Source: Begonia masoniana
Taxonomy: Eukaryota > Streptophyta > Magnoliopsida > Cucurbitales > Begoniaceae
Assembly (NCBI GenBank): GCA_022432975.1
Contig: CM039508.1
Location: 44,853,646-44,917,645 of the forward strand
Direction: 5' to 3'
DNA: 64,000 nt
Both the position numbers and the translations under genes were made by a program. Positions 20,601 through 31,241 of this stretch are shown here, in pieces. Numbering within the stretch: position 1 is the stretch's first letter; each line of letters begins with the position of its first letter. The notes under the pieces are model-generated. The model was not told the origin of the DNA and did not search any database. It saw only the letters and a program-made list of their open reading frames with translations.

Positions 20601-22072
20601 CCGAGCTGTCAGCTTTACTAGCTGATTTATCGATTCAACCAACTATTTTGGACAGGATCAAAGAGGCACAACAAAAAGATTCGAAGGAGAATAGTAGTAT
20701 GATGAGTAAGTTAAAGGATGCCTCCCCTGAGTTTAGCCTCTCTAATGATGGTATTTTGAAATTTAAGAATCGATGGTACGTTCCGAATGTTAAGGAATTG
20801 CGTGAGTTGATCTTGGCTGAAGCTCATTCTTCTTCCTTTTCTGTGCATCCTGGTAGCACCAAGATGTATCGGGACTTAAGGTTACATTATTGGTGGCCAA
20901 ATATGAAGAGGGATGTTGCCGAGTATGTGGAGTCATGTTTGGTATGCCAATAGGTTAAGGCAGAGCATCAACGACCAGGAGGTACTCTTCAACCCCTACC
21001 AATCCCTGAATGGAAGTGGGAAAATATTGCCATGGATTTTGTTGTAGGTTTGCCAAAGACAACTAAAGCACATGATGGTATTTGGGTCTTGATTGACAGA
21101 ATGACAAAATCAGCACACTTTATACCTGTAAGAATGACCTTCACAATGGACCAGCTTGCCTGTCTTTATGTTCAGGAAATTATTAGGCTGCATGGAATTC
21201 CTGCATCCATTGTCTCTGATCGTGACCTCAGGTTCACCTCTCGATTTTGGAAAAGTTTACAAGGCACATTAGGGACAAAATTGTCTTTCAGCACTACTTT
21301 TCACCCTCAGACCGATGGTCAATCCGAGAGGACCATTCAAATACTAGAAGATATGTTGAGAGCGTGTGTGCTGGATTTCCAGACATCTTGGAGTCGATAC
21401 CTACCTTTGATTGAATTCTCTTACAATAACAGTTATCAGTCCACTATTGGTATGGCTCCCTACGAGGCGTTGTATGGTAGGAAATGTAGATCACCTCTGT
21501 ATTGGGATGAGGTTGGTGAAGCAAAACTCCTTGGGCCCGAGATTTTGCAGCTGATGTCAGACAAGATTGCCATTATTAGGAGGAGAATGATGACTGCACA
21601 GTGTCGACAGAAGAGTTATGCAGACCAAAGAAGGAGAGATCTTGAATTCACTGTTGGAGATGAGGTTTTTCTAAAGGTTTCACCATTTAAAGGAGTACTA
21701 AGATTTGGCAAGAAGGGAAAGCTTAATCCGCGATTCGTTGGACCATTCCCTGTCTTGGAGAGAATCGGCAGCACAGCTTATAGACTGAAATTGCCTCTAT
21801 CACTGGAAAAAGTTCACAATGTCTTTCATGTGTCAATGTTAAGAAAATGCATACGGGATCCTACACAAGTTGTTAAGCCAGTGGATGTCGAAATTGAGCC
21901 AACACTAATGTATGAAGAAAGGCCAGTGCAAATTTTGGAAGCTGCAGTGAAAACTCTGAGGAATAAGGAAATTCCATTGGTTAAGGTCTTATGGAGAAAT
22001 CATCGAGTCAAAGAAGCCACATGGGAACGACAGCAAGATATGATGGGCAAGTATCCGGAGCTCTTCGTTTGA
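17671..22072 (+). pseudogene. Tk2 gag-pol, nearly intact but with a nonsense codon and a mutated RT active site
   Basis: Open from the truncated gag (about 17671; first in-frame ATG 17726) to the stop at 22070, apart from one TAG at 20951 where relatives have glutamine. Domains: gag; one zinc knuckle [14 protein letters not shown] (about 18560); protease [10 protein letters not shown] (about 18727); reverse transcriptase; RNase H DASKVGLG (about 20190); integrase zinc finger near 20810-20950, DDE core with MDFVVGLPK (21032) and VSDRD; chromodomain near 21925-22020; end YPELFV. The RT catalytic motif reads VFIYDIL instead of FIDDIL: the first aspartate codon at 19745-19747 is TAT. The element could not copy itself even without the stop. 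Confidence 0.92.
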
Positions 22073-22113
22073 TCAATTTTCGAGGATGAAAATTTTGTTT
22101 AAGGAGGGGTGGA

Positions 22114-24632
22114 TGTAACACTCGATAATTTTGGCCAGGTTATTTTCTTAACCATTTTGATTGTCACCCTTTTTATTAACCTTTATGATTTTAAGTTTAA
22201 TGTCAAGATATATTTATTACAAGTTGTGTGAAACTAGGTTGGGTCGCAAGTTTGTAAATAAGGATGGATGGATTAGGTATAAATAGAAAATGGAAACCTT
22301 AAACCCCATTTAAAAACCTCACTGTAGCCGACACATTTACTCTGGGCGAATTCTCTCCTCTCTGGAGCTCTCCCTCTCGGCCAGTTACAGCTCCTTTTGA
22401 TGACAGATTTCTCAGCTTCCACTTCGATAACCCACATTCGAGGTAAGCCTCAGACAATGTAGTTACCGGTTTTCTGCTTTGAGCTCTGTTATCAGCTGGG
22501 ACTCGAAGTTTCAGTTTCTTAAATGGCTGGGTAATAATAGTAACATTATTAATCTGAGGTTAGGAATGGCTTTTCCGATTCGAATCTGGACTTTAGGGTA
22601 ACCAACTGGAATTAGTGGTTAAGTTGAATCAGATTATTTTAGATTTTAGAAACTTGGTCTACACATAAGGTGCTTGGCCGAAAGGACTTAGAAATACAGA
22701 TTCTAGGATGACTTTTAGTTAGGACTCTTCTAGTTTTGAATTTCAGAATATTTAGGATCTATTTTAACTCTGAAATGTGAAATGATATCAGGTGAATAAG
22801 TTTGGGGTGTAGTGCACGAATTTGCTAAGGAAGCCAGGTAAGTGAATGTGTTAAGATTTCTGGCCATTAGGGCCCTACATCACGAGGATAATAAGTTAGT
22901 TTTCTGTTGTCTGATGTTTGTTCTTCGTTAGTAAGGTTTCTAGTACTTGGATGATTTATATATGTTGAAGGATATGTTATGTCACGTTCTAATAAAGTCT
23001 ATGAAGTCAACTGTTCTGCTGTGATATTTCCTGTAGACCGATGATTTAAGAGCATTCATGTCATGCATCACGATTTATTTCTCAAACATATGAAAATGAT
23101 TTATGAGCATGTATTTCCCATGAGCAAGGTATGAAAATGAACATAAAACTTATGCAACCGAATTAAGTGAGGGTTGGGGGCGGGTTGACGTATGCCACAG
23201 TCCAAAGAGGGACCATGAAAACGACCCGAAAGGGAATATGATCAAAATCACTGTCAACCCCCCTTTTACGGCACAAATCCTTCCTTAATCCATATGATGA
23301 AAGTGATGAATAAGAACACGAATAAGAAACAAGAAAAGAGCATGAAAAGAATACGATTATGATTTTTCTCTCAACTATGCATTCATGAGTACAAGTTAGC
23401 ATTGCGTTCCTTACTAAGCAGTAGGCTTATAGTTTAAATCTTATGATGTAGGTGACAAGATAACAGGTGAGGATTTCAAAGATATTGAAGATGTCTAAGA
23501 TTGGTTGCTGGAAGGTGATCAGGGTGCAATTCTGTGGCTGGATGGCGAATGAGACCCCTGGTTAATGTTCTATGATTTTAATTATGAATATGAACATGGT
23601 AGTTTAATAGGGATAAGTTTATTTTATAACATTGACCTTTTAGAGTTGTCTGGTTGACCACTGAGTTTGGGAATGAAAATTTGGATTATTAAATGATCTA
23701 TTGTTCTGTTGTTTAAGTCTTGCGCTATATGTGTTCTGGATAAGTCTCTGATCTTCATTCGTATGAATGTTATGTCAATGGAGTTTAAAGCCTATGAAGG
23801 TTATACCTACCTGTAGATGTCCTCAGTCGGTAGATATAGTTAAGGAGTTAAAGTGTGTTCTACCGGTGGAAGTGTTATTCGCTGTTCACCGGTAGATGTA
23901 ACGCGTTGTCATCGGGTGGTGCAAGTCACCCGGTTGACGTCACCGGATGATGTCGAGTATTTTACTCACCGGATGATGTCGAAGGTTGTATTCACCGGTT
24001 GATGTAAATGTTATTTTGTCACCCAGTGACCGGTAGATATAGTGTAATTAAGCCATCAGGTGTTAAAAATGTTGTTTGTCGCCTAGTGACCGGTGGATGC
24101 AGTGTATTTAAGTGATCGGGCGATGTAAGTATTTTCTTGTCGTTTAGTGCTCGAGTAATGTTTTAATTAGACATAAGAGATGCACGTGCCCACCGGAGGA
24201 TGTCTTCTATTGGGTAACATTAAGTGAGTCACGCAGGTTGCACGTGACGAATCGGATGATATAGTCTTTCCCTACCGGAAGAAGTGAACTCTATACTTGT
24301 CGTTTAGCGATCGGCAGGAGTAGGTGAATAAATATTGAGTTCTGTCCACTTGTGATCGGCAGATGTGGGTATTATTTCTCTATCAGTAGATGCAGTTTGG
24401 GAGCTAGAGATTTCCTGCTCATCGGCTGAAGCATTTTACACTGCTCGCCGGCAGACGTATAATGTATTTCCTTGCCGAGCAATGCTTAATGAATCACGTG
24501 TGATGCCTTGAACTAAGTTAATGTTTTCTTTAAGAAAAAAAAAATAATACTAGTAATGAACAAGGTGCTGAAAGTTTAGTTTCAAACGATTAAGTTATGA
24601 ACTACGAGGCGACTCCAACTGGGGTCGTTACA
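22114..24632 (+). repeat. Tk2 3' LTR (2519 bp)
   Basis: Starts tgtaacactcg, preceded by the purine tract aaggaggggtgga (22101-22113), and ends ggggtcgttaca. It carries the donor-like ccaggtaagtgaa (22834-22846), ggccctacatcac, and acceptor-like tgatgtaggtga (23443-23454). From about 23820 to 24480 it contains many degenerate copies of a (c/t)cggtagatgt motif and gtcgYYtagtgaccgg words, related to the minisatellite region of the Tk1 LTR. The small minus-strand frame at 23163-23402 is not convincing as a gene. Confidence 0.92.
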
Positions 24633-25151
24633 GGTTGTGCCAAAGTTCTACAACGCCTTCATCGTCCACCGCATGGACTACGGAATCCCTGATCTTCGCA
24701 TGCATGACATACAACGAGGAGCATTTTTCTCCCCTCGCCACAATCAAAGAGCCTTTTGTGAGTCTCCATGTTCCATCATGAAAAAGTGATACAAAACCCT
24801 TCGTCGTCGAGCTTGCCGGTCGAGATCAAGTTCATGCGAATGTCGGGGATATGCTTCACACCTCTCAAAACCAAGATGTTATCGGTTTCGGCCTCCAAAC
24901 GCACGTCTTCCATACCAATGACTTTTGCAACACCATCTTTTCCAATCCTTATACTTCTAAAGTCCCCAGAAGTGTAGGACGTGAGAAATCTCTCAGCAAA
25001 GTAGCATGTATTAAAGCGCCACTATCAATCACCCAACTTGTATCTTGGCAAGCGAGATTGACGACGTCTCCATTGTACACACTATGGTCTTCTTTTCCTT
25101 ACCCTTGGCATTCGGACTCTCCCGAAGAAACTTTCGACAAAATCTTTTGAT
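24633..25151 (-). pseudogene. Copia protease and pre-integrase region
   Basis: Minus-strand codons include the protease motif SWVIDSGALIHAT (about 25020-25060), and downstream GEKCSSLYVMHAKIRDSVV and VELWHN of the gag-pre-integrase segment. Frameshifts occur between these blocks. It is bounded by solo LTR X1 on one side and Tk2 on the other, both of which split the same original Copia polyprotein. Confidence 0.88.
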
Positions 25152-25156
25152 GTGTC

Positions 25157-26585
25157 TGATAAGTGTGTATTTTATACACTTTATTGTACTTTTTTATACT
25201 TGATATGATAAGCTTTCCTGAAGTATATGAATGATTCTAATAACTTTGGTATAAGTGTGTAAAGAAATTGAAGAATTACAGGTTTTGCGAATTCAATCTG
25301 GAATAGAAAATAAGAAAGACAAAAAAATATGCAGAGGACTTGCCGATCGATTGGCTGAAGAAAAGAAGAAGAGATTTTGGCAAAGAAGTAGCCGATCGAT
25401 CGGCCAAATCTTGGCGATCGATCGACTGAAGCTATGATAAGAGAACGATCGATCGGCTAATGAGGAGAAGAATAGAGAATGCAGAGAAGATGCCGATCGA
25501 TCAGCCAAATCTGGCTTTTCTATCGGTTGAAGCTATAGGCATAGCCGATCGAACGACCACATTTGGACGATCAATCGGCTAAAGCGGAGAAATTAGTTCT
25601 TATGGGCAAAAAGACAGTCGATCGGTCGGCTCTTGTACTGCGATCAATCGACTGTGCAATTTAATTTCCTTGAGGTTTAATCTGGGCCGTCGATCAAGAA
25701 AAAAAAAAAGCCATTAGGTTAAAAGAGGCAATCGAGGCCAGATAGGGAGAGAACAGATTCAAAGAAAGAGACAGAGATCGGAACTGAGTGAGAGCATCGA
25801 GAATCGAGAATTCAGATCGACAACCCTAGTTTTTCCTTCTCCTTCTCTTTTCAGTTATGAACATCTCTATTTATTCTATTTGTTTCCGTTACTTTAATAT
25901 GAACTAAAATTCTTTTTCTAGGGCTACGATGTAGCCGAATTATGAATATTTAATTTTTCTTTAATTCAAATTATTAATTTTTTGTTTCAATATTGTGTTG
26001 AGTAATTTTTTATATTCTTAATGCTTGCGATTGCTTGATTACAAAAAGCATGTTCGTAGGATTGTTTTGAGACCAAGAGGTAATAAATAATCGTGCACTG
26101 AATAATTTACCATGAAAATGATGTTAGACTAGAGATAGCTAATGCGTTCATGTGTTAATTTAATTTCTCATTCGTAATGTATTCAATTAATTCTCAAGAT
26201 TAGAGACCGAGATGTAATAATTCGTTAGTTGAATAAGTTTATCATTACTCGAGAGAGATTGATAAATAGTTTTGTGAAATTGCCATCAACACATAGAAAT
26301 AAAAAGTAATGATTTGGATTAGGAAGATTAAATATGATCAATTCAGGTGAAATCGGAAACTCTAGAGCTTTTTCATTGTATTCTAAACCTCATTTAATTT
26401 CTGCTATTTAATTTAAGTACTTTGCAATTTTATTTTAAATCAAGATTATAGAAGTTTCGTATTCATTATAAATCAGAATTAATTGTGTTTGATAATTAGT
26501 GAAATTAGTCCTCGTTGGTTCGACTCGTATTTACACACTTTATTACTTTTGTGACATGTTCACTTTCGTAGGATTTTTCGCAACA
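25157..26585 (+). repeat. Solo LTR X1 (1429 bp), Tat/Athila-like family, with palindrome pairs
   Basis: Starts tgataagtgtgtatttta and ends ttttcgcaaca, flanked by the perfect 5-bp duplication gtgtc (25152-25156 and 26586-26590). The same family appears at 44797 as the 3' LTR of a decayed Gypsy element. Between about 25341 and 25652 it holds a run of GCCGATCGATCGGC-like palindromes, several in pairs 22 bp apart. The rest is AT-rich, with ggttcgactcgtatttacac near the 3' end. It lies between the Copia gag and protease and has no coding domain. Confidence 0.88.
25341..25652 (+). repeat. Palindrome array in LTR X1
   Basis: Copies of a 14-bp motif close to GCCGATCGATCGGC at 25341, 25391, 25413, 25444, 25492, 25544, 25566, 25617 and 25639. 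Three pairs have starts exactly or about 22 bp apart (25391/25413, 25544/25566, 25617/25639); 25492 has only a degenerate partner near 25514. The small frames over this interval come from the repeated motif and are not genes. Confidence 0.85.
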
Positions 26586-26590
26586 GTGTC

Positions 26591-27295
26591 TTTTTTTGCC
26601 ACAATGATGACACTCAAAGTTGGCATATTTTTCTAACTTGCTTTAACTTTGGTTTTTGTTGCTCGGACCTTTGCTTTGACTCATCTCCCTATTTTCGATG
26701 ACTAGAACGTCTGACTATGAAGAAGAACCCGTCAACTTTCTTCTAATCTCCTCGTTCAGAACACTACTATTGACTATATCCATAGCCAAAACACCATCTT
26801 GGGCAGAGTTGGACAACAACATTCTAAATGTCTCTCAAGAGTTCGGTAAAGTTCCAAGAAGCATCAACCCCTGAACTTCTTCACCAACCTTGATTTTCAT
26901 TCCAACCAACTGATTGATAATTCTTTGAAATGTATTCAAGTGATTGGTCATAGTTTTTTCATTCTTGTACTTCAACCCTAGAAGCTGTTTGATCAAACAC
27001 AAGTTGTTGTTGCCGGTCTTCTGAGCGTATAACTCCTCAAATTTTTTTCATAAGCTCTGAGCATTCTTTTCCTCACTGACATGGTTGAAGACATTATCAT
27101 CTACCCACTGCCGAATGTAACCGCACACTTGACAATGACACAATTCTCATTCGACGTCAGATTTAGCCGCCAGCTTCGCACCACAAACACAGGTAAATAA
27201 TAATCTTTCACATATAGAAGATTCTTCATCTTCCCTTTCCTCATATGATAGTTGGAGCCGTTCAACGGGACCATTCAACGCGGATTACTCTCCAT
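26591..27295 (-). pseudogene. Copia gag, broken
   Basis: Starts at the ATG at 27295 (minus) and shows MKIKVGEEVQGLMLLGTLPNS, split among frames by several indels, and a zinc-knuckle start FECHHCGKK just before the X1 insertion. This is the capsid/nucleocapsid part of the Tnt1-like element. The reading frame is lost within the first 15 codons and again repeatedly. A leader of about 700 bp (27296-28021) separates it from the primer-binding site. Confidence 0.82.
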
Positions 27296-28021
27296 GATTC
27301 AGAATAAATCTCTCAAATAATTTCAGAATTTTCAATTCCAAAATCTCAAATTTAATCACCAAAATTTAACCCAAAAATATCTCAGCCCCAATAATCAATT
27401 CTCCCAAATATTTTTAGAATATCAGAAATTTAACAAGGACTCCGAATCAGACTAGCCAAAGCACAAATTTGCTCCACAAACCAGAACAAAAAATTCCAAA
27501 TTTGAATTTGTTCATTGTTCGTCCAAAAAATAGTTCCGCAGCAGATCAGAACTTTGGAAAATAGGCTACTCAATGGCTAGTCGGAGACTACACAGTCCCC
27601 GATCTTCTTCTATGGACGGTGTGCTTGGAAGGTCGTCAGAGAACTAGAGATCGGAGCTTGACTGGTGGTAGAGAAACAGAACAGATTGGCGGTAGGTTTT
27701 CGCACAAATTTGTACGCAATCGGCGGCGAGGGGCTGTCAGATGAGTGGCTTTGTTTCCTTCCTCGGAAACGGATGCGAGAGGCAGCGACAGGGAGTCAGT
27801 GGTGAGAGGACTTTCTTCTCTTTGATGGCAGTTTTCTTTTTCGTGAAGAAGAGATGACGCACAAAACAAGGAGAAACACATTCTCTCTTTTTTTTTAATT
27901 CTCTTTTTCCAAAATTGCAATTTCACCAAAATTGAAATTTCACCAAAATTGCAAACCCGTAAAATCGTTCGATCCGAGTACAGAAAAACTCTCAACCTTG
28001 CTCTGAATTCTCGCAAGCAAA

Positions 28022-28033
28022 GCTCTGATACCA
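28022..28033 (-). other. Primer-binding site of the Copia element
   Basis: On the minus strand TGGTATCAGAGC follows the 5' LTR after two bases. It is the standard complement of plant initiator tRNA-Met and fixes the orientation of the element as minus. Confidence 0.9.
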
Positions 28034-28035
28034 AT

Positions 28036-28320
28036 TGTTGAAAATTGAACAATAATAATTTTTGAAAAAGAAATAAGAAAGGAAACGCAGGGACATCAAG
28101 ATTTACGTAGAAAATCCTAGACGAGAAAAAATCACGGGAAGATAATGAATTCACTATTTAAAATCAAGGTACAATAGAGTTTTGCGACTCATGAATCTAT
28201 AAATAGAAGAGAAACCCTAATATTGACTACGGGCTCAGCACGAGTAGAAAAATCATTTTAATCACAATAGGTCATTGCCCATTATGGATCCGAGTCCACA
28301 CATGTAGCCAGCTTCCAACA
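28036..28320 (-). repeat. Copia 5' LTR (285 bp)
   Basis: On the minus strand it starts TGTTGGAAGCTGG and ends TTTTCAACA. It has the short LTR length typical of Tork/Tnt1-like Copia elements. The matching 3' LTR is not found in this window. On the right it abuts hAT coding sequence at 28321, so the Copia element inserted into the hAT remnant. Confidence 0.88.
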
Positions 28321-28880
28321 ATTGGAACATACAATTAGCATGTTGTATTCAGACTATAGAGAGGATCCACCAACAAAGAACATGGAAGAAACTTCTACTT
28401 CTAGGCCAGTTGTTGAAGTTACACATGCCTCTATGGATGATGACGAGTTTGAGTCGTCATTTCAAGCAGAATTGAACAATGAAGATGAGCACAGTAGTAG
28501 AAATGAAGTAGAAAATTATTTGTCCAAGAAAATTGAGGAGTTTTTAAATGATAGTGATATATTGAGTTGGTGAAGAATTCACACTTCGGAATATCCAACT
28601 TTGAGTAAAATAGCAATTGATGTATTTGCTATTGCTATTTCTACAATTGCCTTAGAGTCGACATTCAGCTTTGGTTGTCGAGTATTAGATTTCTTTTGAA
28701 GTTCCTTAACCCCAAAAACTGTAGAAGGTCTCGTTTGCACTCAAAGTTGGATTCATGCTTCAAGTAGTTCTGTAAATAGTTACGAAGCATTAGACGAAAT
28801 CGAGCAATTTGAAAAGGGTATAATCATTTATATTTTGCACTATTTATTATTTAATATTAGTTCATTACTTAATTTATTTT
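28321..28880 (+). pseudogene. hAT transposase, C-terminal remnant
   Basis: The frame from about 28322 encodes an acidic stretch, then VENYLSKKIEEFLNDSDIL and SW followed by a TGA (28571-28573) at the second Trp of the family's WW motif. Reading on in the same frame gives YPTLSKIAIDVFAIAISTIA and LESTFSFGCRVLDFF and TPKTVEGLVC, the hAT C-terminal dimerisation domain of Ac-like transposases. A further stop lies after LDFF. The upstream catalytic part is cut off by the Copia insertion. Confidence 0.85.
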
Positions 28881-29069
28881 AATTATTTACTAACTTTGTA
28901 TAGATTTAGATAACATTATAAATGAAGCAAATAAAGATTGATTTCGAATGTATGATTTATTTGTGTACTTCTATTATTTATTATTCGAAATGTTAGATTC
29001 ATTATTCAATATACGATAATTCTTGTTCTCAATTCTTTTTTAGGCATCACCAAAATTTAATGCAAGACA

Positions 29070-29982
29070 TTTAAACATTGAGGAAACAAGGCCAAACAAC
29101 AGCGCTACTAGAGGAGGAAATATGCATCTAATTTTTTTTCTCTAATTGTTTATCTTTATATTACGTTAAAGCTATGCATTCGTAGGATTCTATCATTTTC
29201 TGTTGAACTATACTATCTTATGATGTGATGGAACAATATTTTTTTGGTTCAAAGAAGCTTCAACGTTTTGTTGCTCTAGTAGCACATTCTTTTATTAGGT
29301 AGGATATGAACCATCATGCATATTGACAACTGAACCAACATAAGTGAAAAAAAGAAAGTATTACGAAAACTTTGGCATGCAACTTCTTTGAAGATGGTTT
29401 AATATGCTAATATATTGTAAACTTTCATATCACAGATTATAGCTCCCAAATGCATTTACATAACAACATAAAGCTTATTGTCGACTATTCAAACTCCAAA
29501 TCTAGACAAATTTATTGAGCAACTCTGTTAGAGTGGATCGCCGTCGAAATAATTCAATGCTAAGCAGATTTCATTTTTAGCTAATTACCTAAATCAAGCA
29601 TAGTCATTATGGCATTTATTTATTGTTGCTCATTTACTACTAGGCACTCACTTCTCACACTAGTGATATGAACAATGAGTGAGCTATTTTGCTTTATGCT
29701 CTTCATAAGGGGATGGCAATTGACGTTCAAAAAATGATAAGTGGAGAAGTAGTCCATTGTGCTTACTACTTCTAATTTGGGGCTTCATTTTCCAACATTA
29801 ATTATTAAATTACTCTCTCAAGCCAAACTTCCCCATGAGCACGAAGATGAAAGGACCGGATTAAACCGAAAAAATCAAAGAAAATCGAAGCAAACCATAG
29901 AAAACTGAAAAAACAGGACCCAAAATTGAAGAAAACCAAAAACAACATAAACAATCAAAATCGAACCGAAAACCGAAGTTTG
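29070..29982. repeat. Duplicated block, copy 1
   Basis: About 913 bp that recur, with few differences, at 55586-56519. The block begins with tttaaacattga and includes the words aacaaggccaaacaacagcg and ggggatggcaattgacg and a segment rich in aaccgaa words. It follows the hAT remnant and may be the 3' non-coding part of that transposon or of a passenger. Copy 2 contains an extra stretch of about 23 bp with a second ccgaag unit. No gene is recognised in it. Confidence 0.85.
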
Positions 29983-31241
29983 ATTTTAGTTGGTTTTCCA
30001 CAGCCCTCGGTTTGGTTTCAGTTTTCCAATTCCAAAACCTAACCGAGTTGGTTCGGTTCGAATTCATCCAAAAACTGAACCGAACCGATTTTATTTATAC
30101 CATAGATCTATATCATTGTTCTCTATTCTCGATGTCAAGTCATTTCGATTGGATTATTGCAAGAGATAAAAGTTTTTTGAAAATCCTTGAAAATTTTGGA
30201 AGATTTTTCAGAGTTATGATTTGTTTTTTAGGCTGATTTGTTATTACAAAATATCAAAATATGTGAGATATCCTTTTGAATTTTGTGATATCCATAATTT
30301 TCTACTTAATTAAGAGTGAATATTTTTATTGAAGTCAGTGATTTTAAGTCACATATTTTGTTGAAAAAAGTGTTCTTAGGACGATGAGATCTTTGAAGTA
30401 GATCTTTTTCTTTTGAGTTGAGATTCAATATTTTGTTATAACAAGATAACAATATCGGAATTATAAAAAATTTTAAGAGCTGATTTGATATGGCATGTGA
30501 AAATGCGAGATATATTTGCATAAATTTGGATGACGCTTTGTGGGATTAGAAAATGTCATCATCGTGCTCCGAAACTCTTTCTATCATATCTTTGGATTCA
30601 CGATGCATTTGGCCGAGATAATTGAAGGCATTATTGTCCACATCTTGGAACTGTTACGGTCCAAATGCAAAAACGACATGTTTTGACAGAGTTACAACTG
30701 TCCAAAGACAAATCCCGTTTTCTCCTTAGAACCTTTCTTCTTTTTTTTTTTTTTTGCAATTAGCCATCTTTTCCATTTTGGTTGTGCTTCTTTGTTGGGT
30801 TTTTTCTCCGAGAGAAGAGCATGTCGATGTAGAGAGTAAATATCAGGTGCTGGCACGTGCGTTTTAACCGATCCCTAATGGTGAGGGGAATTGTTGCAAA
30901 TGAATGAACTTGTTAATTGGTAAAATTAAAAATTTAATGTGTTATTTTAATAATTACTCTTATTTATGTTAAATATTGGTTTTACATGCTTTGAAGTGTA
31001 GGTGCAGATATTGATATTTAACGAAACAACACTTCCAGAGTACGACAGCTGAATAATGAACTTGTGTATAATCGGTTCTGAATTAGATTCTTCTTTAAAG
31101 GTTCTTTCTACGTAAATGAATACGTCCAAACTCACTGCTGCCTTTCCGTTCTCTTCGGAGGTTCAATTTCTCAAAAGTATCGTTACTCTCTCTTTCTCTC
31201 TCTATCTGTCTCTCTGTGTCTTTCTCTTAAACTTTGCTCCC
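29983..31241. other. Intergenic and presumed promoter region of the P450 gene
   Basis: From 29983 to about 30100 there is low-complexity sequence with ccgaa/ttcgg words on both strands, able to fold back on itself. The rest is AT-rich without a supported gene. Just before the P450 ATG, at 31186-31231, lies a pyrimidine tract of tctctctttctctc type, common in plant 5' leaders. An in-frame extension upstream to 31116 is open but does not look like protein, so it is treated as 5' UTR. I could not fix a TATA box. Confidence 0.5.

Larger units (their letters stand above)
17671..24632 (+). mobile_element. Tekay-type retrotransposon Tk2, 5'-truncated
   Basis: A chromovirus lacking its 5' LTR, primer-binding site and the first codons of gag; it starts abruptly in gag at about 17671 and is complete to the end of its 3' LTR. 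On the left it abuts Copia integrase sequence through about 18 bp (near 17653-17670) that I cannot assign to either element; on the right Copia resumes exactly at 24633 with the codons for ELWHN. The Copia sequence missing between the two sides is only about ten codons, so a deletion removed the 5' LTR and a little Copia DNA after insertion. Confidence 0.9.

Noticed and set aside
25255..25508. Overlapping small frames in LTR X1
   Set aside because: They are produced by the repeated GATCGATC palindromes and occur on both strands, with no homologue-like features.
27636..28154. A 172-codon minus-strand open frame
   Set aside because: It covers the end of the Copia LTR, the primer-binding site and the untranslated leader, and shows no protein-like features.
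31116..31241. Earlier in-frame start for the P450
   Set aside because: It would add 42 residues encoded largely by a pyrimidine tract before the family's usual membrane anchor; the ATG at 31242 gives the expected N-terminus.
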